A stretch of 64,000 nt of DNA from Fibrobacter sp. (GCA_024399015.1 JAKSIC010000002.1:176529-240528); one strand, 5' to 3'; shown: positions 43,427 through 52,667, numbered from the stretch's first letter. Translations and numbers: made by a program. Notes: generated by a model from the sequence alone, not told the origin.

Positions 43427-45385
43427 ATGGGATGTTTGAAGAATTGGGTATTTGGCGGATTAGTGTTCGCTCTTTGCGGCACGTCCTTTGCAGACATAGT
43501 CTATCAGGGAAAGCGAGTTCAAGCTTGGCCCGACGAAGCAATCACAAAGTTTGACAACTCGCGAGGCGCCTGGAAAAATTCAGGGACGACAAGCGTGATG
43601 TTTGCTCCACCAATGGAAAAAAGCCACTACTCTGCACCCAAAGGGAAAATTTACGGCCTAACCTTATTGGTCGAATTCTCCGACCAGCCTGCCCCTGTCA
43701 CCAAGGAAGAAATTTCCGACTGGCTGAACAAGGAAGGTTTCAATCGTGACGGTTGTAACGGTTCTGTCCGTGATTACTATCTGGATGTCTCCAATGGCCA
43801 ACTGGATTTTACCAACGAAGTCTTCGGCTGGTACCGAGCCAAGTATCCAAAGTCCTATTACGAAGGGCTGGAAGGTTACTCCGGTTCCGATGTTTTGGTC
43901 AAAGAAATTTTTGAATACTTCGATTCCCAGGTGGATTACTCCCGCTATGATAATGATAAGGACGGAATTACCGAAGCCATCAATATCGTGTACGCTGGTC
44001 CCGGTCTAACATGGGGGCAGGGACTTTGGCCTCACGCTGGCTGGTCCAACGAAATTCGCGACGGAGTTCGCCTGCAAAAGCACCAGATGACGGACATGCC
44101 GGGCAAATTTTCCATCTATGTTTTCATTCATGAAAATGGACACATGGTCTTTGGCTGGCCCGACCTTTACTGGTACGGCGACTACTGCACCATGGGCAAC
44201 CGCGCAAACGACTGGAATCCGGTTGCAATCAACGACTTCTATCGAGCCGACCAGGGCTGGATTCCCTTTGTAGATGTAACTGCAGAAGACATCGGCAAGA
44301 TTTCTACAACTGCAGGGGAACAATGCTACCGCTTCAAGAATCCGAACCGTCCCGACAAGGAAGGCTTGGTTTGGTCCTACGTTAAAAACGATGGACGAAA
44401 CAAGGCGCTGATAGGCAGCGGCATTCTAATGCAGCACTACGACTTTTCCATCTCTGGGAATTCTGCCGCAGACAAACTGGGGCTGCGAATTGTACACGCA
44501 GATTCCAAGGGCAAGAACAGCGATCCCGAAAATGACCAGTGGCCCTCCCCCGGCAGCAGAGCCGGAGCATTCTTTAATGCTACAAATTCCTACAGTGCAT
44601 TTTCAGATGCGCTCTACCCGGCAATCCGCTGGTACAGCGGTGCAGAAACTGGGCTGAAATTCACGGACGTCAGTGTTAGCGGAAACAGCCTCAGTTTCTG
44701 CCTCGGTGGCGATTGCACCGATTACAATGCAGAACCTTTCGTAGAAACCGAAATTACCCTCGCCACCGAATTGCCCATCAGCGACAGCTACGCCCCTGTG
44801 ACCGTCGATTTGCAGGGAGCAAAGGTCGCCGAAGCTCTCGGAATTGCACAAAACGAAATTGCAACCAAGGCTAGTTTCTACGCCGTTGAGCCCGATGGTT
44901 ACCTGAACAGCGAAACCACCGGCGAAGGCACCGGCCACTGGTTTGATTCCAAGGGCGCCGTTGCCAAGTGGAATACAAACGGCCCCAGTATCGTATTCTC
45001 CAACGTGAATCTCAACACCATGACTACCAAGGTTGGACACATGCCTAACCTGGTAAAGCCGGGTGACACCTTCACCATCAAGCAGGCTGTTGTCTACAAA
45101 AACAAGCAGGTGACATTCACAATTACCATAAAAATTCCCGTCGAAGAAACCGGCAGCGATTCTGGCGAAAATTCCGGCAAGGATTCCACGGTTGTTTCAG
45201 ACTCCAGCACCACAGCCATCGCCCAGCTTCGCCACAATTCTCTGGATTTGTCCGATGCCACAATCCAGTACTTTGACATGAACGGAAACGCCCTAAAGGC
45301 TTCCCCCAAGCAGGCCGGCGTCTACCTAATGCGCGTAACAAAAAACGGAAAGGCACTGCGCCAATCCGTCATTCGAATCCGTTAA
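43427..45385 (+). CDS. secreted M6-family metalloprotease with C-terminal sorting tail
   Basis: A 652-residue exported protein. Residues 1-22 are a signal peptide (FGGLVFALCGTSFA). The M6-type peptidase domain (about 55-300) carries the zinc site FIHENGHMVFGWPDLY (H-E-x-x-H) and an upstream YDNDKDGITEAINIVYAGPG loop. A later region (about 440-590), TLATELPISDSYAPVTVDL...AKWNTNGPSIVF, resembles DUF4859. A Ser/Asp linker precedes a C-terminal tail ending GVYLMRVTKNGKALRQSVIRI, like the type IX (Por) sorting signals of Bacteroidetes and Fibrobacter. It likely acts at the cell surface on proteins; the substrate is unknown. Confidence 0.85.
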   Translation: MGCLKNWVFGGLVFALCGTSFADIVYQGKRVQAWPDEAITKFDNSRGAWKNSGTTSVMFAPPMEKSHYSAPKGKIYGLTLLVEFSDQPAPVTKEEISDWLNKEGFNRDGCNGSVRDYYLDVSNGQLDFTNEVFGWYRAKYPKSYYEGLEGYSGSDVLVKEIFEYFDSQVDYSRYDNDKDGITEAINIVYAGPGLTWGQGLWPHAGWSNEIRDGVRLQKHQMTDMPGKFSIYVFIHENGHMVFGWPDLYWYGDYCTMGNRANDWNPVAINDFYRADQGWIPFVDVTAEDIGKISTTAGEQCYRFKNPNRPDKEGLVWSYVKNDGRNKALIGSGILMQHYDFSISGNSAADKLGLRIVHADSKGKNSDPENDQWPSPGSRAGAFFNATNSYSAFSDALYPAIRWYSGAETGLKFTDVSVSGNSLSFCLGGDCTDYNAEPFVETEITLATELPISDSYAPVTVDLQGAKVAEALGIAQNEIATKASFYAVEPDGYLNSETTGEGTGHWFDSKGAVAKWNTNGPSIVFSNVNLNTMTTKVGHMPNLVKPGDTFTIKQAVVYKNKQVTFTITIKIPVEETGSDSGENSGKDSTVVSDSSTTAIAQLRHNSLDLSDATIQYFDMNGNALKASPKQAGVYLMRVTKNGKALRQSVIRIR

Positions 45386-45405
45386 TCCACCAATTCAAAG
45401 AACAT

Positions 45406-45434
45406 TAAAAAAGGGCCGCACCAGCGACCCTTTT
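45406..45434. terminator. bidirectional terminator between M6 protease and ABC ATPase
   Basis: GGGCCGC - acca - GCGACCC hairpin (one wobble) flanked by AAAAAA on the left and TTTT on the right, between convergent genes. Confidence 0.8.
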
Positions 45435-45457
45435 CAAGTTCGTAACGACAGTGCCGG

Positions 45458-46201
45458 CTACTTCTTGATGGCAGCCAGGAAGTCCTTGAGGCGGGCGTCC
45501 TTGGGGTTGTCGAAGATTTCGGCCGGAGTTCCATCTTCCTTGATGATGCCGTCAGCAAAGAACAGCACGCGGTTAGCCACTTCACGGGCAAAGCCCATTT
45601 CGTGAGTCACCACCAGCATAGTCATGCCGGACTGTGCAAGGTCCTTCATAATCTTCAGAACTTCGCCAACCATTTCAGGGTCCAGAGCACTGGTCGGTTC
45701 ATCAAAGAGGATCGCTTCGGGGTTCATGGCGGTAGCGCGTGCAATAGCCACACGCTGCTGCTGACCACCGGAAAGCTGTGCCGGATAATGGTCGGCACGG
45801 TCAGCAAGACCCACACGTTCCAAAAGTTCCTTGGCTCGCTTTTCACCTTCAGCCTTAGTCATCATGCCCAGTTTCACAGGAGCGAACATGATATTTTCCA
45901 AGGCAGTCATGTTCTTGAACAAGTTAAACTGCTGGAACACCATTCCCACGCGGGCGCGGATGGTGGGCTTGGAAACGCCCTTTGCCAAGATGCTCTTACC
46001 GTCCAGCAAGATATCACCGCTGGTAGGCTTTTCCAGCAAATTCAGCTGACGCAGAAACGTAGACTTACCGCAACCGGAAGGTCCGATAATAGCCACCACA
46101 TCACCCTTGTGGAATTCCACATTGATGTTCTTCAAAATCTGCTTGTCGCCGTAGGACTTGCAGAGGTTCTTCACTTCAATCATTACTTGCTTTTCACTCA
46201 T
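45458..46201 (-). CDS. polar amino acid ABC transporter ATP-binding protein (GlnQ type)
   Basis: A 247-residue ATPase of the GlnQ/HisP class. Walker A is GPSGCGKST, the Q-loop is VFQQFNLF, the signature is LSGGQQQR, Walker B is [11 protein letters not shown] and the H-loop His is in VVTHEMGFA. It powers uptake by the fused binding-protein/permease encoded 10 bases upstream in the same transcript. A shared terminator follows the gene. The substrate should be a polar or acidic amino acid such as Gln or Glu; this is a family-level guess. Confidence 0.92.
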   Translation of the reverse strand: MSEKQVMIEVKNLCKSYGDKQILKNINVEFHKGDVVAIIGPSGCGKSTFLRQLNLLEKPTSGDILLDGKSILAKGVSKPTIRARVGMVFQQFNLFKNMTALENIMFAPVKLGMMTKAEGEKRAKELLERVGLADRADHYPAQLSGGQQQRVAIARATAMNPEAILFDEPTSALDPEMVGEVLKIMKDLAQSGMTMLVVTHEMGFAREVANRVLFFADGIIKEDGTPAEIFDNPKDARLKDFLAAIKK

Positions 46202-46211
46202 GACATCCTCC

Positions 46212-48422
46212 TTAACGTTCGTTCTTCTTCAGTCTCTTTTCAAGACGGGAGACGCAAGCGGAAAGGCCTGCCACGATGATGAAGTAAACCACAGCCACAG
46301 ACAATAGCGGGAACATGGCTTCGTAAGTAAGGCTACGAATAATGTCGCCACCGCGAGTCAAATCAGTCAAACCAATGTAGCCGCAAATAGAAGTTTCCTT
46401 GATGAGGGAAATAAATTCATTGGTCAAAGCCGGCAGAGAATTCTTGAATGCCTGGGGATAAACCACATGAAGCATCACAGTCTTGAACTTCAGGCCAAGG
46501 CTACGGCCTGCTTCAATCTGACCCGGATCCACAGCCTTGATGCCACCGCGGATAATTTCAGAAACGTAAGCGCCGGAGTTGATACCGAAGGCAATCACAG
46601 CCACCAGCAGCTTGTTGATATTCACGGAAGAGAATACGATGTAGTAGATGATCAACAGCTGCACCATCATAGGAGTGCCGCGGATGATGGCGAGATATGC
46701 CTTGCAGAACCAGTTGGCAATCTTGTACTTGCCGTTAAATTCGTGGTTCACGCGAACCATGGCCACCAGGAAGCCAATCAAAATACCAAGAATTGCGGCA
46801 CAGAAGGCAATAATCAAAGTGTTACGGAGACCTTCGGCAATGTACTTCCAGCGGTTATCCTTGATGAAGTTCTTGTGGAACTTGTCACCGAAACTTTCCT
46901 GGGTTGCGTCCAGTTCGCCAGTGCGGACCAGAATCACCACCTTGTTGTCCACCAGCTTGTCGGTGAAGTTAATGGACTTCTTGCGTTCTTCTGTAACGGT
47001 AAAGCCAGAGAGACCAAGGTCAGCCTTGCCGGAACTTACAGCGTTAATGACGGCGTCGAATTCAATATCCTGGATTTCCAGAACGCGTCCCATCTTGTCA
47101 GCCAAGTAGTAGGCCAGTTCGATTTCAAGACCGACAATATTTTCACCTTCATGGTATTCATAGGGAGGGAACTGGGCGTTGGTAGCCAACACCAGATGTT
47201 CGCCTTCCTTCACCTTCTGAGCGTAATGATAGGAACCCTTGCCATTGATGTAAGTGTTCATCAAGGAATCGAAAATGCCGGTTTCACGCATTTCCTTCAA
47301 AGCCAGGTTGAAGGTGTCCAAGAGACCAGTACGTTCCTTGGCAATGACGCCAGCGTAGGTTTCTTCCACGAAGGCTTCTTCCAAAACGCGGAGTGTCGGG
47401 TTCTGCTTTACGAAGTAAATGGCCGGCTGGTCATCCAGAAGAACAGCATCAATCTTGCCCTGCTTCAAAGCCTGAACGGCATCGGCCAACTTGGTGTAAC
47501 GTTCCACATCAATCTTTGCAGTATCGCCACCATATTCAGATGCATAAATGTCTGCCGTGTTACCAATCTGGACGCCCACCTTCTTATGACCAAGATCGCT
47601 AACCGCAAAAACCTTATTGTCCAGGTCGCTAGGCTTGATATCGCTGCGAACCATGACCACGACCTTGTTGTCCACCAGCTTGTCAGTAAAGTTAATGGAC
47701 TTTTTGCGTTCTTCAGTAACGGTAAAGCCAGAGAGACCAAGGTCTGCCTTGCCGGAACTTACAGCGTTAATGACGGCGTCGAATTCAATATCCTGGATTT
47801 CCAGAACGCGTCCCATCTTGTCAGCCAAGTAGTAGGCCAGTTCGATTTCAAGACCGACAATATTTTCACCTTCATGGTATTCATAGGGAGGGAACTGGGC
47901 GTTGGTAGCCAGCACCAAATGTTCACCTTCCTTCACCTTCTGGGCATAATGGAATTCGCCGGTTCCGTTGATGTAAGTATTCATCAAGGAATCGAAAATG
48001 CCATTTTCGCGCATTTCCTTCAAAGCCAAGTTGAAGGTATCCAGGAGACCAGTACGTTCCTTGGCAATGACGCCAGCGTAGGTTTCTTCCACAAAGGCTT
48101 CTTCCAAAATGCGAAGTGTGGGATTCTGCTTTACGAAGTAAATTGCCGGCTGGTCATCCAGAAGCACAGCGTCAATTTTACCCTGTTTCAAAGCCTGAAC
48201 GGCATCGGCCAACTTGGTGTAACGCTCCACCTGAATCTTGGCAGTATCGCCACCGTATTCAGAAGCATAAATGTCAGCGGTGTTGCCAATCTGGACACCC
48301 ACCTTCTTATGACCAAGGTCGCTGACCTTGTGAACCTTATTTGCCAGGGCATTATCTTCGCAGCCGGTAAAGGCCAGGGCGAAAACAAGCAAGGACAGCA
48401 ATGAAATCAGTTTTTTTGCCAT
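46212..48422 (-). CDS. ABC permease with two fused, apparently permuted substrate-binding modules
   Basis: A 736-residue lipoprotein-permease counted from the ATG at 48422; upstream in-frame codons would spoil the lipoprotein signal ([14 protein letters not shown]). Residues about 28-265 and 269-505 are near-identical copies 241 codons apart. In each, the second lobe ([15 protein letters not shown]...[10 protein letters not shown]) comes before the first lobe ([20 protein letters not shown]...[14 protein letters not shown]), the reverse of usual binding proteins. A HisM/GlnP-type permease domain follows ([54 protein letters not shown]). The nearest known arrangement is lactococcal GlnP (two binding domains plus permease), but not permuted. 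Confidence 0.85.
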   Translation of the reverse strand: MAKKLISLLSLLVFALAFTGCEDNALANKVHKVSDLGHKKVGVQIGNTADIYASEYGGDTAKIQVERYTKLADAVQALKQGKIDAVLLDDQPAIYFVKQNPTLRILEEAFVEETYAGVIAKERTGLLDTFNLALKEMRENGIFDSLMNTYINGTGEFHYAQKVKEGEHLVLATNAQFPPYEYHEGENIVGLEIELAYYLADKMGRVLEIQDIEFDAVINAVSSGKADLGLSGFTVTEERKKSINFTDKLVDNKVVVMVRSDIKPSDLDNKVFAVSDLGHKKVGVQIGNTADIYASEYGGDTAKIDVERYTKLADAVQALKQGKIDAVLLDDQPAIYFVKQNPTLRVLEEAFVEETYAGVIAKERTGLLDTFNLALKEMRETGIFDSLMNTYINGKGSYHYAQKVKEGEHLVLATNAQFPPYEYHEGENIVGLEIELAYYLADKMGRVLEIQDIEFDAVINAVSSGKADLGLSGFTVTEERKKSINFTDKLVDNKVVILVRTGELDATQESFGDKFHKNFIKDNRWKYIAEGLRNTLIIAFCAAILGILIGFLVAMVRVNHEFNGKYKIANWFCKAYLAIIRGTPMMVQLLIIYYIVFSSVNINKLLVAVIAFGINSGAYVSEIIRGGIKAVDPGQIEAGRSLGLKFKTVMLHVVYPQAFKNSLPALTNEFISLIKETSICGYIGLTDLTRGGDIIRSLTYEAMFPLLSVAVVYFIIVAGLSACVSRLEKRLKKNER
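46941..47630. repeat. 723-bp-period tandem duplication, copy A
   Basis: About 690 bases nearly identical to 47664-48353; for example CTTGTTGTCCACCAGCTTG starts at 46941 and again at 47664. It is the DNA basis of the doubled binding module. Confidence 0.85.
47664..48353. repeat. 723-bp-period tandem duplication, copy B
   Basis: Second copy of the binding-module duplication. Differences from copy A are few and mostly silent, so the duplication is recent or kept alike by gene conversion. Confidence 0.85.
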
Positions 48423-48523
48423 CAAGCAGATTCCTTTAAAAACGTTATGGACGAAATATAGAATTATGAGAAAATTGCTAAATTTGTCCCCCGTAAAAAC
48501 GAAAGGCATTTAGAAGATTTTAT

Positions 48524-49003
48524 ATGGCTACTGAACTTAACGAAGAAGAACGCTTCCAGCTGGAATGGATCATGAACCACCACATGGAAGACAAGGACAA
48601 GGCTCGCCTGCAGGCTGAAGAAGCCGAACTGGCCGCCCGCCCCCAGACTCGTGGCCCCCGCGGTAAGAAAATGCGCCGCAGCCCCTCCAGCTGGGAACTT
48701 CCCGTACCCGAAGATGAAATAGACCTTCACGGCTACACCTCCGAAGAGGCTGCTGCCGCTGTGGAACGCCGCATCGACGACCTCCTGATTGCTGGTTTGA
48801 GCGTTCTGCGAGTCATTCACGGTGGCGGAAACCCGGAATACGGCAATGTGAAGCACATTATCGACCGTAAGGCCCGCACCGAATGGAGCAATCGCATCGT
48901 TTTGTACAAGGTTGAACCCGACAACGCCGGCTCCAGCATCATGAAATTGGGCAAACCGGCCCCCAAGCTCAACTCCAAGGGCAAGCCAAAAGCCAAGAAA
49001 TAG
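48524..49003 (+). CDS. Smr-domain protein
   Basis: A 159-residue protein. Residues 1-55 are a charged helix; residues about 65-140 are an Smr domain, as in the MutS2 C-terminus, with IDLHGYTSEEAAAAVERRID and VLRVIHGGGNPEYGNVKHIID. Here the usual HGxGxG loop reads HGGGNPEYG. Smr domains bind or nick branched DNA or cleave RNA. The C-terminal tail is basic (NSKGKPKAKK) and could aid nucleic-acid binding. A solitary gene, followed by the tRNA gene. Confidence 0.82.
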   Translation: MATELNEEERFQLEWIMNHHMEDKDKARLQAEEAELAARPQTRGPRGKKMRRSPSSWELPVPEDEIDLHGYTSEEAAAAVERRIDDLLIAGLSVLRVIHGGGNPEYGNVKHIIDRKARTEWSNRIVLYKVEPDNAGSSIMKLGKPAPKLNSKGKPKAKK

Positions 49004-49069
49004 GCTAAAACGGCAAAAAATCGAAATTTTTCACTTTTTTGTCGCTTTCCCCTTTAAAAAGTCCAATGT

Positions 49070-49082
49070 TCTATCTATATTT
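49070..49082 (+). promoter_or_regulatory. -10-like element of the tRNA-Pro gene
   Basis: The sequence ctatctatatttgg, centred at about 49078, includes TATATT and lies some 13 bases before the tRNA 5' end. Confidence 0.4.
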
Positions 49083-49094
49083 GGACTCACAAAA

Positions 49095-49168
49095 CGGAAT
49101 ATAGCTCAGTCTGGTAGAGCGCTTGCTTCGGGAGCAAGAGGTCGTGAGTTCGAATCTCGCTATTCCGA
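49095..49168 (+). tRNA. tRNA-Pro (anticodon CGG)
   Basis: A 74-base cloverleaf. Acceptor arms CGGAATA and TATTCCG pair perfectly; the D-arm is GCTC...GAGC with GGTA in the loop; the anticodon arm is CTTGC-ttCGGga-GCAAG with anticodon at 49129-49131, reading CCG proline codons. The T-arm is GTGAG-ttcgaat-CTCGC with one G-T pair. CCA is not encoded. A terminator follows 10 bases later. Confidence 0.93.
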
Positions 49169-49177
49169 TAAAAAAAA

Positions 49178-49206
49178 GACCACTCATAGAGTGGTCATTT
49201 TTTTAT
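49178..49206 (+). terminator. terminator of tRNA-Pro
   Basis: GACCACTC - atag/a - GAGTGGTC hairpin followed by ATTTTTTTAT. Confidence 0.88.
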
Positions 49207-49241
49207 CTCTGAAAAGCTGAGATGCGCAAACTCAGGACCGT

Positions 49242-49260
49242 AGGTCGTGAGTTTGAATAG
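49242..49260 (+). pseudogene. tRNA-Pro T-arm fragment
   Basis: AGGTCGTGAGTTTGAAT matches the tRNA-Pro sequence at 49139-49155 in 16 of 17 bases. The downstream half of the T-arm and the acceptor stem are missing, so it is a relic. Such 3'-end fragments can mark past integrase events. Confidence 0.45.
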
Positions 49261-49394
49261 CCAACAAGCCGAGCGCAGCGCCGAGGAACTTGTTCATCGG
49301 CATTGCCGAGGCGACGTTGCTAACGCCCGAAGGGCGTTCATCTCGCACAACAACCCCATCTTGTTTTTCTCACGCATTTTTTATATATTCTTTT

Positions 49395-49537
49395 TAGACA
49401 GGGTGACAGAGCCGCCACCTGAGAAAAAAAGAAAGCTCAAAATGATGACAGGGTGGTAGAGCGACTACCTGAGATAAAAAAGAAAGCTCATTAGATGAAA
49501 ACCGTTTCTTATATCATATATAAGGAACGGTTTTTTG
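49395..49537 (+). ncRNA. candidate small RNA or leader with two tandem hairpins and terminator
   Basis: A TATATT box at 49383-49388 would start an RNA near 49395. It holds two 50-base repeats (49397-49446 and 49447-49496), each with a GGTG...CACC or GGTG...TACC hairpin followed by ctgaga-(t)aaaaaa-gaaagctca. Differences between the repeats keep pairing: one C-G pair becomes T-A, and one G-C becomes G-T. A terminator with an 11-pair stem follows (49498-49536). The second repeat shares CAGnnTGGTAGAGCG with the D-arm of the tRNA upstream. It may be a free small RNA, or a leader ahead of the 49563 gene. Confidence 0.4.
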
Positions 49538-49540
49538 TTT
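49498..49540 (+). terminator. terminator before the 49563 gene
   Basis: AACCGTTTCTTATAT and ATATAAGGAACGGTT arms with a short loop, then TTTTTT. It lies 27 bases before a GTG start and could act as an attenuator. Confidence 0.8.
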
Positions 49541-49562
49541 TTTCTGAAATTCAGAGGACAAC

Positions 49563-49922
49563 GTGAAACAAAGAATCAAACCCATAATGGCTCTACTATC
49601 ACCCGTTTTTTACGATCGCAACGCAAACATTCAACACACCCATGCATACAAATTTCAAGGTCCCGATTCTCAAAGAAAATCATCCGGTTTAGATTTTAGC
49701 AAGAGTGTATTGATATCCAACAACGATGAAATCGGTGCTCCAGCACATTTGATTCCTGCGGAGCGAAAAGAACTACTAAAACGATTCCATTTCATCGTAG
49801 AAAAATTTCACGCTTACATCGATGATTTTATAGAAGGATTAAACAACGAGCCTCTTCAACCTAAATACAAAATGTCTTCACTTACTTACTACAAGGAGGC
49901 TCTGTTAAATTCTAAAAAATAA
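49563..49922 (+). CDS. small uncharacterised protein (119 aa)
   Basis: I do not recognise this protein. It starts at GTG with an AGAGGACA ribosome site, and no other good start is near. It is basic and polar, has no signal peptide or membrane segment, and its second half is helical (ERKELLKRFHFIVEKFHAYI, FIEGLNNEPL). Its last codons run into the truncated thiD copy on the other strand. AT content is higher than in the neighbouring core genes, which suits an accessory origin. It may be a recent acquisition or a chance reading frame. Confidence 0.5.
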   Translation: MKQRIKPIMALLSPVFYDRNANIQHTHAYKFQGPDSQRKSSGLDFSKSVLISNNDEIGAPAHLIPAERKELLKRFHFIVEKFHAYIDDFIEGLNNEPLQPKYKMSSLTYYKEALLNSKK

Positions 49923-50144
49923 ATCCAAGTTTTCCTTCCCCGCTTTGGAGGAACTCATTCATGCAGTCCTTGCCAATCTGGCAGGCTTCCGGCAACGACT
50001 TGCCCAAGGCCACATTGGCAAGAATTGCTGAACTCAAAACGCATCCTGTACCGTGCTTTCCATCGCCAGGCAAACGAGGGCTGGAGAACTTGTACTCCTT
50101 ACCTTCGTGAAGCAAAATGTCCACGGATTCTGCGCCTTCGCAAT
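49912..50144 (-). pseudogene. thiD 3'-end fragment
   Basis: This encodes the last 75 or so residues of ThiD (EGAESVDILLHEGKEYKF ... LQSGEGKLGFIF), about 95% identical in DNA to the end of the intact thiD at 54606-55346. It lacks the rest of the enzyme. The sequence ahead of it (50145-50298) is unrelated to thiD, so any protein read through would have a meaningless first half. It keeps an intact stop codon. Confidence 0.88.
49921..50144. repeat. 224-bp direct repeat, left copy (thiD 3' end)
   Basis: Left copy of a duplication whose right copy is 54615-54838. The two match base for base without gaps except about a dozen substitutions, in the same orientation, and enclose 4.5 kb. Confidence 0.9.
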
Positions 50145-50294
50145 CAAAATACAGACTTTTAAATGTGTCTTCGCAGCAACGGCTCCGTGTACGAATTGAC
50201 TTGACACAGCCTGCACTACACCTGCCTTTTTGTACAGTGACAACTTTTTTCAGTATAAGACACCGTTCAAAAATTCCGAAAAACGCTGATTGAA

Positions 50295-52667
50295 TCACCG
50301 CCGCTTGACTATCCGCTGCGTCACGAGCCCGTGCGAAGTCTCCACCTTGACCACGTACACGCCGCGGTTCATGAAGCCCACGTCAATGGCGGCGCTCTCG
50401 AGGCCCACCCTGGCGTAAACCATGTGGCCCAGCGCATCGTAGACGAACAGGCGCTTTACATCGGCCACGTTGCCCAGGTACAACAGCGTGTTACCCGCCA
50501 AGCGCACCGAGGCATCGAGGTTCCTCATCACCAGCGGAATCGCCTTGGTGGAATCCTTTACGGTCGTATCCTTGAATGCGTCGGGATTGTAGACAAAGAC
50601 CACCTTATACGTGGCGCTCTTTGTGCTGTCGGCGGAGTGGATGACAAAGTTGATGGTGTCGCTCAAGTCGTAGAACTCGTTCTGCTCGTACTCTTCGCAA
50701 TAGGAGCCATGAGGACCCGCCCATGTGAACGAGGCGCGTTTCAGGTTCATCTCAAATGGCAAATCTACTTGGACAAACTTCTTTTCTTGGTCGATGGTTC
50801 CGGGTAACTTGGCAGGCCCGAACTGTATAAAGAGTCCGCGCAGCTCGGCAACCGACTTTTCGGAATTGGTCTGCATCGTAGCACTCAAGATTCTCCTTTG
50901 GTTGTCCTCGTTAGAGGCCGTTATCTTGATTTTGCTGCCGGTGTCCCAAAGGTTGTTTGACTCAAATACGGAACTATATTGCATAAATGGATTCGTACTC
51001 ACAGGCACGATTCCAAAATCATCGTCATCGGAATTGACCACCTTCGCCATTGTCCGGACAGTAAACTTGAGCTTTGTATCCCCAGGCTCGGCCATGATAT
51101 ACGAATAGTGGCGTCCCTGGGAATGATCGTTCACATACACACCCGCAACATCGAACATGGGCCAAGCCTTTGTCTGCTTGTTGAGCGTGATGGCATAGAG
51201 CCTCTTGTCGTAGCCGTTGGTCAAAGTCACGTACATGCCAGAAGACCCTTTCAAGGCACCATAGACCGAAACAACGGAAGAATCGGAGACTTGGAAGGTG
51301 TTATCGCATTTCTTATACGAATTCATGTAGTACAACTCGCCCGTACCGCAAACAAACAATCTGGGCGCCACAGTGGAATTGTACGGGAGGTCATAAATGA
51401 TGGAACCCGTATCGCTCGGGGTCTCCGGGTCATATATGGTCCTCGGATAGAAGTAACGCGACTTGAGGGTGTCTATCAAGACCATGTCGTACACAATATT
51501 CTCGGGTTCAACGCCGTTGAACTTAAACTTGTAATAATGGACAGGTTTCTGGTTCTCCGCGGTTAATTGCAGCACAGTATTTTCAAGGTCCAAGGCTGTC
51601 TTGGATAGATTCACGCTATCCATCTCCTCACCTTTGTAATACCATTTTAGTGTAGCACGTTGCGACGGCAAGAAGCCCACAATGGTCTCGTCCATATTCC
51701 AGCGCCCATACATTTTGGTCTTGATGGAGTCCGGCGTCCACTTGTACAGGTCGATTAGCACGATACCCGTATCCCCGTCTTCTTTGGGGTGCGTCACCTT
51801 TGTCCCTTCGCTGCAAAGGACGCCCTGCTTGGCCAAAACAGACGGAGTCAGTTGTTCGACTGGAGGGTCCGAATATGTTTTTTTGGCCGTAACAATGTCC
51901 GGCTTGGAGCAAAAACCGACGAAACTAGAAGCATAGGCGTTGGTATCGCCCGGCAGTTTCGCGATAGAGAGCACGATTGTCTGCGTTTCGGTGCCCGACT
52001 TGGCGGTGAACGTGTAGGTGACAGGACCTTCGGTAAAGTCCTGGGCTGTAGACGGGCTCACGCTCCCGAAGTAGCCGCTAAAGGAGGGGACGATGCTGTC
52101 GAGCCGTGCCTTGAAGGGAATCGAAAGCGAGATGCTGTCGCCGGATTTCTTGTAATCGGACATGTTCGGCACGGTCGCACCGGCAACAAGGATTTCGCTC
52201 CGCATGCCGATGAAGACGGAATTGAGGGTCACGGTGCATTCGCTTGCGGAGGATGTCTGGGCCTGGAGCGCAATCTTGGTAAAGGCATCGCACTGAACAT
52301 CGACTTCCTGCCCGCTCTTGAACGAGCCAATCTCGTACCAGGGATCGGTCGGGTAAAATTCATTATAGCCGTATGCGGCGATATTGTTGCCATCACCGCA
52401 ATTGCTGGTGTAGCTTACCACAAGTTTCTGGTAACCCGCATCGCATTCAGGAGGCGGCACGACAATCGCCGGCGAGAACTTGTCGCCCTTGATGGTCGTC
52501 TTCAATGCGCCGTTGTTCTTGATCCACGAAGACCACGAGGTCTGATCGGACTCAAGTTTTTCGTTGGATATCGTGTAGCCGTTACGCTCCACAAAGTCGA
52601 CGACAATGGCTGCAAAGGCAGAAGTCGCCATGAAAGAGAGTGCCATGACTGCAGAAAGGTGGCGCAT
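50295..52667 (-). CDS. secreted surface protein with C-terminal type IX-like sorting tail
   Basis: A 790-residue exported protein of unknown role. Residues 1-19 are a signal peptide (LSAVMALSFMATSAFA). Residues about 20-160 look like a carbohydrate-binding-type beta-sandwich (WSSWIKNNGALKTTIKG). Residues about 190-245 form an Ig-like YTFTAKSGTETQTIVLSI segment. A long middle region with no clear family is followed by a C-terminal sorting tail with RLFVYDALGHMVYAR and GVYVVKVETSHGLVTQRIVKR, as in type IX cargo of Bacteroidetes and Fibrobacter. It lies inside the stretch bounded by the thiD duplication, so it may be an acquired gene. Confidence 0.75.
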   Translation of the reverse strand: MRHLSAVMALSFMATSAFAAIVVDFVERNGYTISNEKLESDQTSWSSWIKNNGALKTTIKGDKFSPAIVVPPPECDAGYQKLVVSYTSNCGDGNNIAAYGYNEFYPTDPWYEIGSFKSGQEVDVQCDAFTKIALQAQTSSASECTVTLNSVFIGMRSEILVAGATVPNMSDYKKSGDSISLSIPFKARLDSIVPSFSGYFGSVSPSTAQDFTEGPVTYTFTAKSGTETQTIVLSIAKLPGDTNAYASSFVGFCSKPDIVTAKKTYSDPPVEQLTPSVLAKQGVLCSEGTKVTHPKEDGDTGIVLIDLYKWTPDSIKTKMYGRWNMDETIVGFLPSQRATLKWYYKGEEMDSVNLSKTALDLENTVLQLTAENQKPVHYYKFKFNGVEPENIVYDMVLIDTLKSRYFYPRTIYDPETPSDTGSIIYDLPYNSTVAPRLFVCGTGELYYMNSYKKCDNTFQVSDSSVVSVYGALKGSSGMYVTLTNGYDKRLYAITLNKQTKAWPMFDVAGVYVNDHSQGRHYSYIMAEPGDTKLKFTVRTMAKVVNSDDDDFGIVPVSTNPFMQYSSVFESNNLWDTGSKIKITASNEDNQRRILSATMQTNSEKSVAELRGLFIQFGPAKLPGTIDQEKKFVQVDLPFEMNLKRASFTWAGPHGSYCEEYEQNEFYDLSDTINFVIHSADSTKSATYKVVFVYNPDAFKDTTVKDSTKAIPLVMRNLDASVRLAGNTLLYLGNVADVKRLFVYDALGHMVYARVGLESAAIDVGFMNRGVYVVKVETSHGLVTQRIVKRR

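Larger units (their letters stand above)
49207..49562. other. 356-bp gene-free region with tRNA debris and hairpins
   Basis: No credible gene. In order: a tRNA T-arm-like fragment (49242-49260), a hairpin with AACAAG...CTTGTT arms (49262-49295), an AACGCCC-gaa-GGGCGTT hairpin (49321-49337), a TATATT box (49383-49388), two 50-bp tandem hairpin repeats and a strong terminator (49498-49536). Confidence 0.6.

Noticed and set aside
49397..49540. T-box riboswitch
   Set aside because: AGGGTGGTAGAGCG is close to the T-box consensus and a terminator follows, but there is no stem I or specifier loop, no tRNA-linked gene downstream, and the motif is better explained by the tRNA D-arm.
50145..50298. First half of a 128-residue frame ahead of the thiD fragment
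   Set aside because: It is unrelated to ThiD and has no ribosome site or family. Only the thiD-derived part is meaningful.
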